The notes under the pieces are model-generated. The model saw nothing but the letters and a program-made list of their open reading frames with translations. It was not told where the DNA came from and made no database searches. Position numbers and translations under genes: made by a program. Below, one piece after another: positions 1-8,850 of a DNA stretch of 56,387 bases. How positions within the stretch are numbered: position 1 is the stretch's first letter; the number at the start of each line of letters is the position of its first letter. Source of the stretch: an uncultured bacterium (GTDB lineage Bacteria > Cyanobacteriota > Vampirovibrionia > Gastranaerophilales > Gastranaerophilaceae); assembly GCA_949284715.1 (NCBI GenBank), contig CASDWH010000039.1, positions 1 to 56,387 on the forward strand. The letters are read 5' to 3'.

Positions 1-2754
1 TAACTCATCCGCTAATGCTCCCTCTATTGTACCGTTACTTATATTTATCTCTCCCGTCGTACTTATTTCCGCATTCAATCCATATGATTTCAACATCGAC
101 AGTAAATCTTCCACCGTCGCGTTCGCTCCCAATGTCTTATTACTAGCTATTACATTACCCGTCATGTCCTTCACCGTAAAGCTCTTACCTCCTACTTCAT
201 ATCCGTAGTCCGTAAAATGTGACCCGCTTGTGGCTATTGAACCGGTTTCAAATTTGACATTTGTAGAGTGGATTTCTGTGCCGTTTACAGTTGTTGATGT
301 GAAGCCAAACGCGGTCATCAGGCTGCCGCCGATATCTAAGCCGCTTACATCTAATTTACCGTTTTCAAGGCGGAAGGAGCCGCCGTTTGATTCTATATAA
401 TTTTTGAGGGTTCCTAACGTACTGCTGCCGTTAAGATTATAGTTTTTGCCGTTAATAGTAAATGAATAACTGCCATTGAAGCCCATGCTGGCAAGGGTGC
501 TATCTACTGTCGCTTCCGTAACAGAACTGCCTTTCAAAACGCCGCTGGTTTGTTCTACAACCATTACTTCTTCGCCCGCTTCAACCCTCTTAATACCGAG
601 CTTGTCTGCCAGTGTACCGCCGATTACACCGTCGCCTTCAAGTTTAATAACGCCGTCTTCTATCGTCATTGTTATTCCGTATCCTGCAAGGGTGTTCGCT
701 ATGTCCCCTAAAGAAGTAGTTCCGCTTAATGTTTGTGTTTTTTGCGCTTCGCCGTACTGGTTGTATATGATTAAGGTTTCGCTTGAATATCCTAAATCTG
801 AAAGTATAGTAGATTCTGTTCCAACAAAATCAACAGTATAAGTTAATGTTCCGGTATAAAGGTTCGTACCGTCAACTGTATCCTCGTTTAATTTCAAAGC
901 TCCAACTAGCGAGCCTGTTAATTTATCAACACCCGATATTTCCAAAAATCCGGTGTCGCTTATCTCCATTGTTCCGCCGGCAGCCTCAATTGCAGCTCTT
1001 ATATCATCAAGAGTGCTTGCTCCGTTAAAATTCTTGCTTGAAGTAGAGCCGTTTGCCTGTATCTGCAAGCTGTATGAGCCATTCAGTCCAAGAGATTCTA
1101 ATGTAGAAGTGCCGCTTGCTATCTCTGTTTTGGTTCCTTGAAGTTTATCAGACTCAGCTACAGTTCCTGAAATCTCAGAGCCGGATTCTACATAACTTAA
1201 GCCCAGAGCCGTAGCAAGGCTGCCGGATATCAATCCGTCGCCGTCTATTGATATTACTCCCTCATCCGAAATAGTCCCTTCTATTCCGTACTTTTTAAGT
1301 GAGTTGAACCATTGTTCTATAGTTGTATCTTCTGTTACCTGTAAATTTCCCTGTACAACTTCCGCGCGTTTATTCAACACGCTGTAATTCAGATTAGAAC
1401 CTTTTATTCCTAATTCACCAAAGGTTGTACTGGTTGAGGCTGTTAGTGTTGATGTATACTTTAATTCAGAACTCTTCATATCAGTTCCGTTTACTTTTTC
1501 TGCATCAAGTTTTAAGCCGTCTATTACACCGCCTGATAAATACAATTTATCAATATCGCCGCTGATAGAAATTACGCCCTCTGAATCCAAATATATGTCC
1601 GCATCCATTCCGTTTGCTGCTGCGTATGATTCAATTTGATTGAATACATCGCCTACAGTTGATGCTGAGGACATGTTAATCGTTTTTGATGTACTGCCGT
1701 TTGATAATATTAAATTATAATCTCTAAATGAAGAATTGATTTCTCCAAGTTTTGTCGATTCTTTTATATACTCTGTACGCGTATATGACAATCCGTCTGT
1801 TGTTGATGTTACGGAGTCAACCTTTTCCACCAGCCCGAGTGCTGTTATAATATTTGACCCGCCGTCTATTTCTTTTATATCAATGCCGGTTATCGTTATA
1901 TAACCCTCAGCATCCATTTCTGCGTGTGCGCCGGTTGAGCCGTAGTTGTCATTGATATAATCAAGGAATGTTTGTACTGTCGCATCTGCGCCAAAATTCA
2001 AATTAACCTGCTGCTGGTTAATATTTACTGCACCATTCTTAACACCTATATCACTCAATAAAGTTGTAGGTTTAATGGTTACGTAACCCTCTGTCATTAA
2101 TCTGTCAGATTCCAGCCCCGTAACAGTCTTAAACTCTAATCCCAGTGAATCAAAAAGCTTTGTCGTGCCGTCATCGGCTTCATAAATGTTCGTCGCTATA
2201 GTAAACTGCCCCTTCGTTTCATTATAATCCGCAGTTATACCTATATTTGCAAGTTTGTCCAGCAAGGTTTCTATTGTATCGCTGTTGTTTAATTCAATCT
2301 CTCTGTTATTTAATGATACATACCCCGCTTCAACACCAAGTACGCTAAGTTTTGTTGTCGCAGCCGCTGTATTGGTTACAGTTACAGTTGTCCTTATAGC
2401 CGTATTAACCTTAGTATTGCTTGCTACCTGTGTTACCCCGACCTCATAAGTATCACGCGCTGCCTCCGGTGTAGCGGTTGCAGTTACTTTCCCCGGATTC
2501 GATGAATTAGCCAGGTTTTGTACAAACAGGTCTAGTGAATCACTCCCGTATTTCGCATCAGTTAATCTCTCTAATGCACTCCTGAACGAGGTAAAGTAAT
2601 TCTTTATCCCGCTTACCACATCCCTTAAGGCTACAGCCTCACTCTTTTCCTCTTCCAATTGTTCGACTTTCGCATTTCTGAGCGCGGTAAGCGCACTGAC
2701 CCACGAGCCAGTGTCCAAACCTGTTACTAATCCACTAAACGATATTACGCTCAA
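1..2754 (-). CDS. FliD-like (flagellar hook-associated protein 2) repeat protein, 3' end outside window
   Basis: The minus frame is open from a TTG at 2754-2752 to the window edge (918 codons). An AGGAGA ribosome site lies at 2763-2768. The N-terminus (FSGLVTGLDTGSWVSALTAL, then a heptad-like stretch and a motif resembling YEVGVTQVAS) matches the FliD N-terminal D0/D1 pattern. About eight tandem units of roughly 100 residues follow, starting near 2340, 2040, 1735, 1412, 1095, 800, 480 and 210. Each carries a 'TTLxDLxxxL...G...I...G.I.I.G...GxLAxxLGL' pattern like Flagellin_IN repeats. The FliD C-terminal domain would lie beyond the edge. Family knowledge: FliD caps the filament and is usually 450-600 residues, so this one is unusually long. 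It could instead be a secreted adhesin with a FliD-type N-terminus; no other flagellar gene is in the window. Confidence 0.8.
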   Translation of the reverse strand, partial: MSVISFSGLVTGLDTGSWVSALTALRNAKVEQLEEEKSEAVALRDVVSGIKNYFTSFRSALERLTDAKYGSDSLDLFVQNLANSSNPGKVTATATPEAARDTYEVGVTQVASNTKVNTAIRTTVTVTNTAAATTKLSVLGVEAGYVSLNNREIELNNSDTIETLLDKLANIGITADYNETKGQFTIATNIYEADDGTTKLFDSLGLEFKTVTGLESDRLMTEGYVTIKPTTLLSDIGVKNGAVNINQQQVNLNFGADATVQTFLDYINDNYGSTGAHAEMDAEGYITITGIDIKEIDGGSNIITALGLVEKVDSVTSTTDGLSYTRTEYIKESTKLGEINSSFRDYNLILSNGSTSKTINMSSASTVGDVFNQIESYAAANGMDADIYLDSEGVISISGDIDKLYLSGGVIDGLKLDAEKVNGTDMKSSELKYTSTLTASTSTTFGELGIKGSNLNYSVLNKRAEVVQGNLQVTEDTTIEQWFNSLKKYGIEGTISDEGVISIDGDGLISGSLATALGLSYVESGSEISGTVAESDKLQGTKTEIASGTSTLESLGLNGSYSLQIQANGSTSSKNFNGASTLDDIRAAIEAAGGTMEISDTGFLEISGVDKLTGSLVGALKLNEDTVDGTNLYTGTLTYTVDFVGTESTILSDLGYSSETLIIYNQYGEAQKTQTLSGTTSLGDIANTLAGYGITMTIEDGVIKLEGDGVIGGTLADKLGIKRVEAGEEVMVVEQTSGVLKGSSVTEATVDSTLASMGFNGSYSFTINGKNYNLNGSSTLGTLKNYIESNGGSFRLENGKLDVSGLDIGGSLMTAFGFTSTTVNGTEIHSTNVKFETGSIATSGSHFTDYGYEVGGKSFTVKDMTGNVIASNKTLGANATVEDLLSMLKSYGLNAEISTTGEINISNGTIEGALADEL

Positions 2755-3184
2755 CTTAAAAGTCTCCTGTCGTTTAATTGAATATTGCTAAGTACGTTCA
2801 AGCGTCCCTGAACTCTATAGTACTTAGTTTTCCTATACTACTTTATTCCACTTTACTTATAATTTATAACATACTTTTAACAATTCTTAATAATTGTTGT
2901 ATGGATTATTTGACGCATTATTGCGATGATAGTCTTTAACATTATGATTGGTGTTGATATGTCATACTTATATAATTTGTATAGTGGATATATATAAATA
3001 TACTATTTTTTTTCGGGTTTGGCAAGTGTAAATAATTGCTCCCCACCCTTGCCCCGCCCCAACTCGGGGCGGGAAAACAATAACAACACTCCTCCCTGGA
3101 TTATGTAAACGGGGGGGGGTACCACAACTAAATCTCTTGTTGGGCTGAAAGCCCAGCCTACTACTAAAATCTACTCCTCGTAAT
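2755..3184. other. 430-bp intergenic region with two hairpins and a G9 run
   Basis: No gene is seen. A GC-rich perfect inverted repeat (CCCGCCCC at 3053-3060, GGGGCGGG at 3066-3073) stands out in AT-rich DNA. A second hairpin, TGGGCT-gaa-AGCCCA at 3141-3155, lies just past the amidase stop and could terminate that transcript, although it lacks a clear T run. A nine-G homopolymer occupies 3111-3119. An AT-rich inverted repeat AACAATT/AATTGTT lies at 2879-2898. The region must hold the leader of the FliD-like gene; no convincing sigma-70 or sigma-28 promoter was identified. Confidence 0.5.
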
Positions 3185-5173
3185 CTAATTGCGTGCTGCG
3201 TTATAAAAATAACTCGTAAATTTTGACAAAAAGTCGCGGCATCTTGTACTTAAAGACCGGCTATCCTGCGTCTGCTCTTCTGTGTCACCCGATGCAAATA
3301 TATTTACAGGCTTTTCTTCCTCCATTATTTCCTGTTTTATCACGCGCGGCGGCCGCTTTACCCTCTTCTTTTTACCGCGCGGTCTATACCATTTTGTATC
3401 CTCTTTATCTATTACATAAATGGCTTCCTGCTGGTATTTATCCCGCACAGATGTGTCAAGGAAAGGTTTCTCTTCCTCTGTATTAATTTCTAATGTTTTT
3501 TCTCTATTAAACAGTTTCTTCATCCAATTTATTTTTTGCTTTTCTGGTATTGAATCTAAATCCTTTTCCTCCTCAGGTTCCTTTAATTCCGGAGGCGTAT
3601 CGTTCTCAGGTGGTACTGCTTCAAAATTCTCAGGAGCCTCCTGTGCTTTTACTTTTATTTTCTTTTTCTTCTTTTCAGCAGTTTGTTGTTTGTCATCATT
3701 TGTTTTTTTATAAAATTCATACCACTTTTTATCACTGTCTTTTTTTGCTTTACCCTCAGGTGCGTTCGTCAATTGTCCGGATTCTTCCGATTTCTGTTTA
3801 CCGGCTACAAATTTTACTATTCCCGCCGTTATCCCATCGGCCGCTTTTTGGGCAAATTCAGCAGACTTATATATCTCCGAGTCAAATGGATTAACCATAC
3901 TGCACAAGTCTACACTTACTCCGAGATATTCTGTCGGCTGCAGCACTATATCCCCTGAACGCTTTACGCCTGCATCTGCTGTAGATAATGCAGAGATAAG
4001 TGTGCCTTTTATATTTTCAGCAAGACCCTTTGCGCTGTTATTATAGTAGTAAACACCGGTGCCATTATTCGTTAACGGGTTTTCACCCTGCGGAACTGTA
4101 CTCATATGAAGGCTTACAAAAATATTTGCATTGTTCGCCTTGGCTATTTTTGCCCTGTCCTCCTCTGAAATAGCAAAATCTGTATTTCTGGTTAAATAGA
4201 CAGATGCACCCTTTTCCTCTAAGGCTTTTTTAAGCCGCAGCGCTACCTGTAAGTTTATATCCTTCTCATAATCACGAAATATCCCGAGCGCTCCATTATC
4301 CATACCGCCGTGTCCTGCATCAATAACTATCGTCAGCCCGCCAAGCGGTTGGCTTAAATCCCGTTTTACACCCTTCATTATCAGTGTAAAATCAGAATTG
4401 ATAAACTCTGTACTGTATTTTACAAGCTCATGTTTTGCAACTTTTAGTATCAGTGTTTCATCGTTCATGCCAGAAATATTGAAAATATTTATAATTAATT
4501 CATTAGGATTATCTATTACTTCATAAGGAACATTATGTGAAAATGCAACTCGGTACATTGATAAATCCGGAATATTTTTATCATCTATATTATAAAAATC
4601 CGCAAGCTTTGCTTTCGCCGGATAACCGGTATTATCATACACCATCCGGACATCTTTTGTTTTTACCCACGCATACCGTGTCGGGGTTAAATATACTTTA
4701 AAAAAGTCACCCTGCCTTCCCTCAACTATTAAGTATGTATTTTCTGACAGATGTGAAAGGATTTCCATATTATTTTTATCAGGAGTGTTATAAAGCGGCA
4801 CCCTGTCACTGATTGTTAAAAACATAGTCTTGCCAAGCGGTGTGAATGCTGTCTGTTTAATCTCGTTTTGTTTCGGTTTCTGTTTGATTATATAGTACTG
4901 TTTTATACTACAACTAGCCCCCTTGCAGACTTTTAAAAACACCTGGCTTCGGCCGGCCGGAACAGGAACATTAACCGCAAAAGCTCCGTTCTTTGCAGCC
5001 TTTACTTCCTCATTCTGGCAATATAAGGTTTCTCCCTTGTCCAGAACCCCCATAAAATATACATTGTCATGCACCGTTCTATTATACTTACCCTGCGGAT
5101 ATACAAATTCCGCCGAATATACCACCCCGCAGCTAAATGCGGTAATTCCCAATAAAGCCAATATCTTCTTCAT
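3185..5173 (-). CDS. Secreted N-acetylmuramoyl-L-alanine amidase (AmiC/Amidase_3) with SH3-like and acidic/basic tail regions
   Basis: The start is placed at 5173, giving 662 residues, because MKKILALLGITAFSCGVVYSA is a clean signal peptide. An in-frame ATG at 5227 would add 18 residues in front of it. An SH3-like segment spans about residues 115-180 and the zinc amidase domain about 278-455. Zinc ligands are His288 (in DAGHGG), Glu303 and His356 (in SLHMS). At the usual catalytic glutamate (VExGF in the family) this protein reads SVDLCSM, that is Asp422. The last 190 residues are Lys/Glu-rich and probably disordered. Expected role: cleaving the amide bond between MurNAc and the stem peptide in cell separation or envelope remodelling. 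It begins about 65 bp after uvrC on the same strand. Confidence 0.85.
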   Translation of the reverse strand: MKKILALLGITAFSCGVVYSAEFVYPQGKYNRTVHDNVYFMGVLDKGETLYCQNEEVKAAKNGAFAVNVPVPAGRSQVFLKVCKGASCSIKQYYIIKQKPKQNEIKQTAFTPLGKTMFLTISDRVPLYNTPDKNNMEILSHLSENTYLIVEGRQGDFFKVYLTPTRYAWVKTKDVRMVYDNTGYPAKAKLADFYNIDDKNIPDLSMYRVAFSHNVPYEVIDNPNELIINIFNISGMNDETLILKVAKHELVKYSTEFINSDFTLIMKGVKRDLSQPLGGLTIVIDAGHGGMDNGALGIFRDYEKDINLQVALRLKKALEEKGASVYLTRNTDFAISEEDRAKIAKANNANIFVSLHMSTVPQGENPLTNNGTGVYYYNNSAKGLAENIKGTLISALSTADAGVKRSGDIVLQPTEYLGVSVDLCSMVNPFDSEIYKSAEFAQKAADGITAGIVKFVAGKQKSEESGQLTNAPEGKAKKDSDKKWYEFYKKTNDDKQQTAEKKKKKIKVKAQEAPENFEAVPPENDTPPELKEPEEEKDLDSIPEKQKINWMKKLFNREKTLEINTEEEKPFLDTSVRDKYQQEAIYVIDKEDTKWYRPRGKKKRVKRPPRVIKQEIMEEEKPVNIFASGDTEEQTQDSRSLSTRCRDFLSKFTSYFYNAARN

Positions 5174-5237
5174 AACACAGATTATATTATAAACTATATA
5201 TCCCGGCAAGAAATTGTAAAGTTTCATTTCCGACTTC

Positions 5238-6893
5238 TTATTTTTTTAAAGATTTTGAACGCAAAAGTCTGTGATAGGTTATTGCAAACCTGTGAGCTTC
5301 ATCTCTTACTCTCTGGATTAAATACAAAGCCTCCGATTGCCTTGGCAAAAGTATTGACTTTGATTGGTGAGGCAAAAATACTTCCTCTTCCCGTTTAGCA
5401 AGGCTCACAAAATCTATTCCGCTTATCCCCAGCTCTTCAACTATCTGCATTACAGAGGACAACTGTCCTTTACCGCCGTCTATGATTATTAAATCAGGTT
5501 TCTCCCAGCCCTTGTTCTCCAGACGCGCAAGCCGCCTTGACAATACCTCTTTCATTGACATAAAATCGTCAGGTTTTCCCTCTGTACTCTTTATCTTGAA
5601 ACGTTTATACGCTGATTTCTTACTCATTCCATCCTGAAATACAACCATTGAGGCGACTGTGTTTGTACCCTGTATATGCGAAATATCATAACACTCAATC
5701 CTGCGCGGGAAATTGTTGAGTTTAAGTTTCTCCTTTAAATAGCTCCCTACTTCATTAAAATCATTGCGTATCTTTGTTAGTTTTTCAAGTTTTGCACGCT
5801 CCATAAGGTGTTCTGCATTTTTATGCGCCAGCTCCAGAAGTTCTTTCCCGTTCTTTGTCTTTCCATAGCTTATTTGTACACTCTTGCCGGCTAAAACCTT
5901 CAGCCAGTCTTGGTAAAGTTTCTTATCCCCTAATTCTTCAAGTTCATCCGATACAATTTTATCCGGAAACTCCTGCTTTAGTCCGCCATAGTACTCTCTG
6001 AAAAAAGCTTCAAAATACTCGCTTACAGCAGCTCCCTCTTCAAAATATACAAAGTCCTTCTTATCTATTAAACGCCCTTCACGTATTAACAAAATTACTA
6101 TCGCAAATATCCCGTCATCATATACAAATGATAGTATATCCTCATTTTTACCGGTATTTTCATATACAACTTTCTGGCGTTCAAGAGTTTTTTGCAAGTC
6201 CAGATAGCTGTCCCTTAAACGTGCCGCTTTCTCAAACTGCTCCTCTGCTGCATATTTCTCCATCTGCTCTTTCAAGGCCTTAATAAGTTCTGACTGTTTC
6301 CCCGACAAAAAAAGCTCAACCTTTGATATAAGTCCCTTATACTCCTCTGATGTAACCTTTTTCATACAAGGAGCAAGACATCTGCCTATATGATAATACA
6401 GGCATGGGCGGGATTTGAATTTGGGTGTTTTACATTGCTTCAAAGGGAAAATTCGTTTTAAAAATTCAAGAGTGGAATACATCGCTCTTACATCTGTATA
6501 CGGCCCGTAATACCTTCCATGTTCCGGGTTTAAATTCTTTTTTCTGACTACCGTTATTCTTGGAAATTCTTCATCAGTTATTAAAAAATACGGATACTTC
6601 TTATCATCCTTTAACAGTACATTGTATTTGGGTTTGTGCTTCTTTATAAGATGAGATTCCAGAATCAGCGCCTCAACCTCGGAATCCGTTATTATGTATT
6701 CTAATCGCTCAATCTGCGGAACCATTACTCTAAGTTTCGCGCTGTCATGGTGTTTATGAAAATAACTATACACTCTGCGTTTTAAAATCTTTGCCTTTCC
6801 TACATAAATTATCTCTCCAGAGGCATCGTAATATATATAACACCCCGGAAGTTCCGGCAAAATCTTTAAGGTTTCTTCGAGTTTCTCGTTCAT
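5238..6893 (-). CDS. uvrC: Excinuclease ABC subunit C, short form lacking C-terminal (HhH)2
   Basis: The 551 residues contain the N-terminal GIY-YIG nuclease (LPGCYIYYDASGEIIYVGKA), the cysteine cluster (CLYYHIGRCLAPC), a UvrB-binding UVR motif around residues 205-235, and the RNase H-like second nuclease (CYDISHIQGT, DLIIIDGGKGQL, DEAHRFAITYHR). UvrC makes the 3' and 5' incisions in nucleotide excision repair with UvrA and UvrB. The protein stops right after HRLLRSKSLKK, where most UvrCs continue about 50-60 residues with a tandem helix-hairpin-helix. The other two frames past the stop do not encode an HhH, so this is not a simple frameshift. A TATAAT-like element at 6906-6901 sits only a few bases before the ATG, so the mRNA may be nearly leaderless. 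Confidence 0.93.
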   Translation of the reverse strand: MNEKLEETLKILPELPGCYIYYDASGEIIYVGKAKILKRRVYSYFHKHHDSAKLRVMVPQIERLEYIITDSEVEALILESHLIKKHKPKYNVLLKDDKKYPYFLITDEEFPRITVVRKKNLNPEHGRYYGPYTDVRAMYSTLEFLKRIFPLKQCKTPKFKSRPCLYYHIGRCLAPCMKKVTSEEYKGLISKVELFLSGKQSELIKALKEQMEKYAAEEQFEKAARLRDSYLDLQKTLERQKVVYENTGKNEDILSFVYDDGIFAIVILLIREGRLIDKKDFVYFEEGAAVSEYFEAFFREYYGGLKQEFPDKIVSDELEELGDKKLYQDWLKVLAGKSVQISYGKTKNGKELLELAHKNAEHLMERAKLEKLTKIRNDFNEVGSYLKEKLKLNNFPRRIECYDISHIQGTNTVASMVVFQDGMSKKSAYKRFKIKSTEGKPDDFMSMKEVLSRRLARLENKGWEKPDLIIIDGGKGQLSSVMQIVEELGISGIDFVSLAKREEEVFLPHQSKSILLPRQSEALYLIQRVRDEAHRFAITYHRLLRSKSLKK

Positions 6894-6985
6894 AATAAGA
6901 ATTATATCATACCTCGAGTAATGGAGTAAGTGCTGCCCTCCTGCGGTTTTTATGTTATAATATAACTAATAGACTGGGAGGGCGT

Positions 6986-8161
6986 ATGAAATTAAACGAA
7001 AATTATTCTAATCTTAAAGAGAGCTATCTATTTTCAAATATTGCTAAAAAAGTAAATGAATTCAGTACTTCAAATCCGGATAAAAAAATAATCCGGTTAG
7101 GTATCGGTGATGTTACTCTCCCTCTCTGCAAAGCCGTTGTTAATGCAATAAAATCTGCCGCCGATGAAATGGGCGTTCAGTCTACGTTCCGCGGCTACGG
7201 CCCTGAACAGGGGTATGACTTTCTGAAAAATGCTATAAAAAATTATTACGCAGAAAAACAAGTTGAACTGGATATTGATGAAATATTTATCTCAGATGGT
7301 GCAAAAAGTGATTTGGGTAATATTCTTGACCTCTTTGATAAAGAAAATACTGTACTTGTCCCTGATCCGGTTTACCCTGTCTATGTAGACACTAATATTA
7401 TGGATGGGCGAAAAATTATTTATATCAACGCTAATGAAGAAAATGATTTTCTGCCGGAACCTGATAAAAACATAAAAGCTGATATCATTTATATCTGCTC
7501 TCCCAACAATCCGACAGGTGCAGTTTATTCAAAAGACGGGCTTAAAAAATGGGTGGATTACGCTGTCAGCAGCAACGCCATAATCCTGTTTGACGCAGCC
7601 TACGAAGCTTTTATTACTAATGAAGAGCTTCCTCACTCTATATATCAGATTGATGGGGCAGAAAATTGCGCTATAGAGTTTTGCTCCTTTTCCAAAACTG
7701 CTGGATTTACCGGTACCCGCTGCGGATATACCATCGTACCTAAATCACTCGGAAAACTTAATAAAATGTGGCTCAGAAGGCAGACAACAAAGTTTAACGG
7801 AGTTCCATACATTGTACAGCGCGGTGCAGAAGCTGTTTTCTCTCCTGAAGGCAGAAAAGAGATTCAAACAAATCTCAATTACTACAGAGAAAATGCCGGA
7901 ATTATCGCCGATACATTAACCAGGTGCGGGATAAAGTTTTTTGGCGGCAAATATTCTCCTTATATCTGGTTGAAATGTCCTGATAATATGTCATCATGGG
8001 ATTTCTTCGATTACCTTTTATCTAATATTCAGGTCGTCGGCACCCCGGGAGAAGGATTTGGCAAAAACGGTGAAGGTTTCTTCCGGTTAACTTCTTTCGG
8101 CAGCCGTGAAAATACCATAGAAGCTATGAAAAGGTTTGAAACGCTTATCGGTATTCAATAA
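6986..8161 (+). CDS. dapL: LL-diaminopimelate aminotransferase
   Basis: The 391 residues are a full-length fold-type I PLP aminotransferase of the DapL type. Visible motifs are RLGIGDVTLPL at the N-terminus, FRGYGPEQGY, CSPNNPTGAVY and the PLP-lysine motif FCSFSKTAGFTGTRCG. DapL converts tetrahydrodipicolinate directly to LL-diaminopimelate for lysine and peptidoglycan synthesis, a route found in Cyanobacteria, plants, Chlamydiae and some other bacteria. A strong ribosome site (GGGAGGG) precedes the ATG, and a TATAAT box lies at 6956-6961. It is divergent from uvrC. Confidence 0.95.
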   Translation: MKLNENYSNLKESYLFSNIAKKVNEFSTSNPDKKIIRLGIGDVTLPLCKAVVNAIKSAADEMGVQSTFRGYGPEQGYDFLKNAIKNYYAEKQVELDIDEIFISDGAKSDLGNILDLFDKENTVLVPDPVYPVYVDTNIMDGRKIIYINANEENDFLPEPDKNIKADIIYICSPNNPTGAVYSKDGLKKWVDYAVSSNAIILFDAAYEAFITNEELPHSIYQIDGAENCAIEFCSFSKTAGFTGTRCGYTIVPKSLGKLNKMWLRRQTTKFNGVPYIVQRGAEAVFSPEGRKEIQTNLNYYRENAGIIADTLTRCGIKFFGGKYSPYIWLKCPDNMSSWDFFDYLLSNIQVVGTPGEGFGKNGEGFFRLTSFGSRENTIEAMKRFETLIGIQ

Positions 8162-8185
8162 TATCTTTCTGTACTATCAAAACTC

Positions 8186-8213
8186 TTGAAAAAACTTGAG
8201 TATGTGTTATTAT
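8186..8213 (+). promoter_or_regulatory. Putative sigma-70 promoter for infC
   Basis: TTGAAA at 8186-8191, a 16-bp spacer and TATTAT at 8208-8213 give a predicted start near 8220 and a leader of about 35 nt. This is pattern-based only. Confidence 0.5.
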
Positions 8214-8241
8214 TATGATTGTAATTGTAGTACAAATAGTA

Positions 8242-8257
8242 AAGGAGACATACCATA
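8242..8257 (+). promoter_or_regulatory. infC ribosome site with AUA initiation codon
   Basis: AAGGAG (8242-8247) lies 7 nt before ATA at 8255-8257. In this frame a TAA stop occurs at 8240-8242. No ATG, GTG or TTG then appears until a TTG at 8417, deep inside the conserved IF3 N-domain. AUA is therefore the only start that fits both spacing and homology. In E. coli infC starts with AUU, a codon that IF3 itself discriminates against, giving autoregulation; the same logic is likely here. Confidence 0.85.
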
Positions 8258-8794
8258 GCAACTGATGACAAAGGTGGAAAGCCCGCCAAAGATAAGGTAA
8301 TTTTTAACGAAAAAATTCGTTCTAGAGAAGTAAGACTAATTGACCACAACGGAAACAATCATGGAATTATATCAACCAGAGAGGCTCTAAAAATTGCAGA
8401 AGAAGCTAATCTTGATTTGGTTCTGGTCAGCCCCAATCAGGAACCGCCCGTAGCTAAGATTCTTGATTACGGCAAATACAAGTATGAACTTGATAAAAGA
8501 GCAAAAGAAGCAAAGAAAAAACAACATACTATTGAAATAAAAGAAATTAAAGTCCGCTATAAAATTGATACCCACGATTATGAAGTCAGGCTTAAAAATA
8601 TTAGAAAATTTATTTCGCAGGGTAACAAAGTTAAAATCGTTGTTATGCTAAGGGGCCGCGAAATGCAGCACTCTAATTTAGCGTTTGATTTAGCCCAAAG
8701 ATTTATTACGGATTTGGCAAACGATGTTACTGTTGAAAAAACTCCGGCACTTGAAGGCCGTAACGTTACTTTCTGGGTTGTACCTAAAGCGTAA
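8255..8794 (+). CDS. infC: Translation initiation factor IF-3 (AUA start)
   Basis: The 179 residues from the AUA codon cover the whole IF3: N-domain (IFNEKIRSREVRLIDHNG, then ISTREALKIAEEANLDLVLV and PPVAKILDYGKYKYE), lysine-rich linker and C-domain (KEIKVRYKIDTHDYEVRLKN, FISQGNKVKIVVMLRGRE). IF3 prevents premature 50S joining and checks the start codon on the 30S subunit. Starting at the first conventional codon (TTG 8417) would remove 54 residues of conserved N-domain. No rpmI or rplT follows as in many genomes; a terminator ends the unit, so it appears monocistronic. Rare-codon initiation suggests negative autoregulation. Confidence 0.95.
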   Translation: MATDDKGGKPAKDKVIFNEKIRSREVRLIDHNGNNHGIISTREALKIAEEANLDLVLVSPNQEPPVAKILDYGKYKYELDKRAKEAKKKQHTIEIKEIKVRYKIDTHDYEVRLKNIRKFISQGNKVKIVVMLRGREMQHSNLAFDLAQRFITDLANDVTVEKTPALEGRNVTFWVVPKA

Positions 8795-8813
8795 ACTAAT
8801 GTATAAAACAATG

Positions 8814-8846
8814 ACGCTCTGTTATATCACAGGGCGTTTTGTTTTG
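8814..8846 (+). terminator. Rho-independent terminator of infC
   Basis: Stem ACGCTCTGT (8814-8822) and ACAGGGCGT (8829-8837), with one G-T pair, a 6-nt loop and a TTTGTTTT tail. It also separates infC from the convergent chromate-transporter genes. Confidence 0.85.
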
Positions 8847-8850
8847 CCCG

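Noticed and set aside
476-2449. Several 60-120 codon open frames on the + strand across the first 2.4 kb
   Set aside because: They are shadows of the long minus-strand FliD-like frame, have no ribosome sites and read as low-complexity Ser/Pro/Val.
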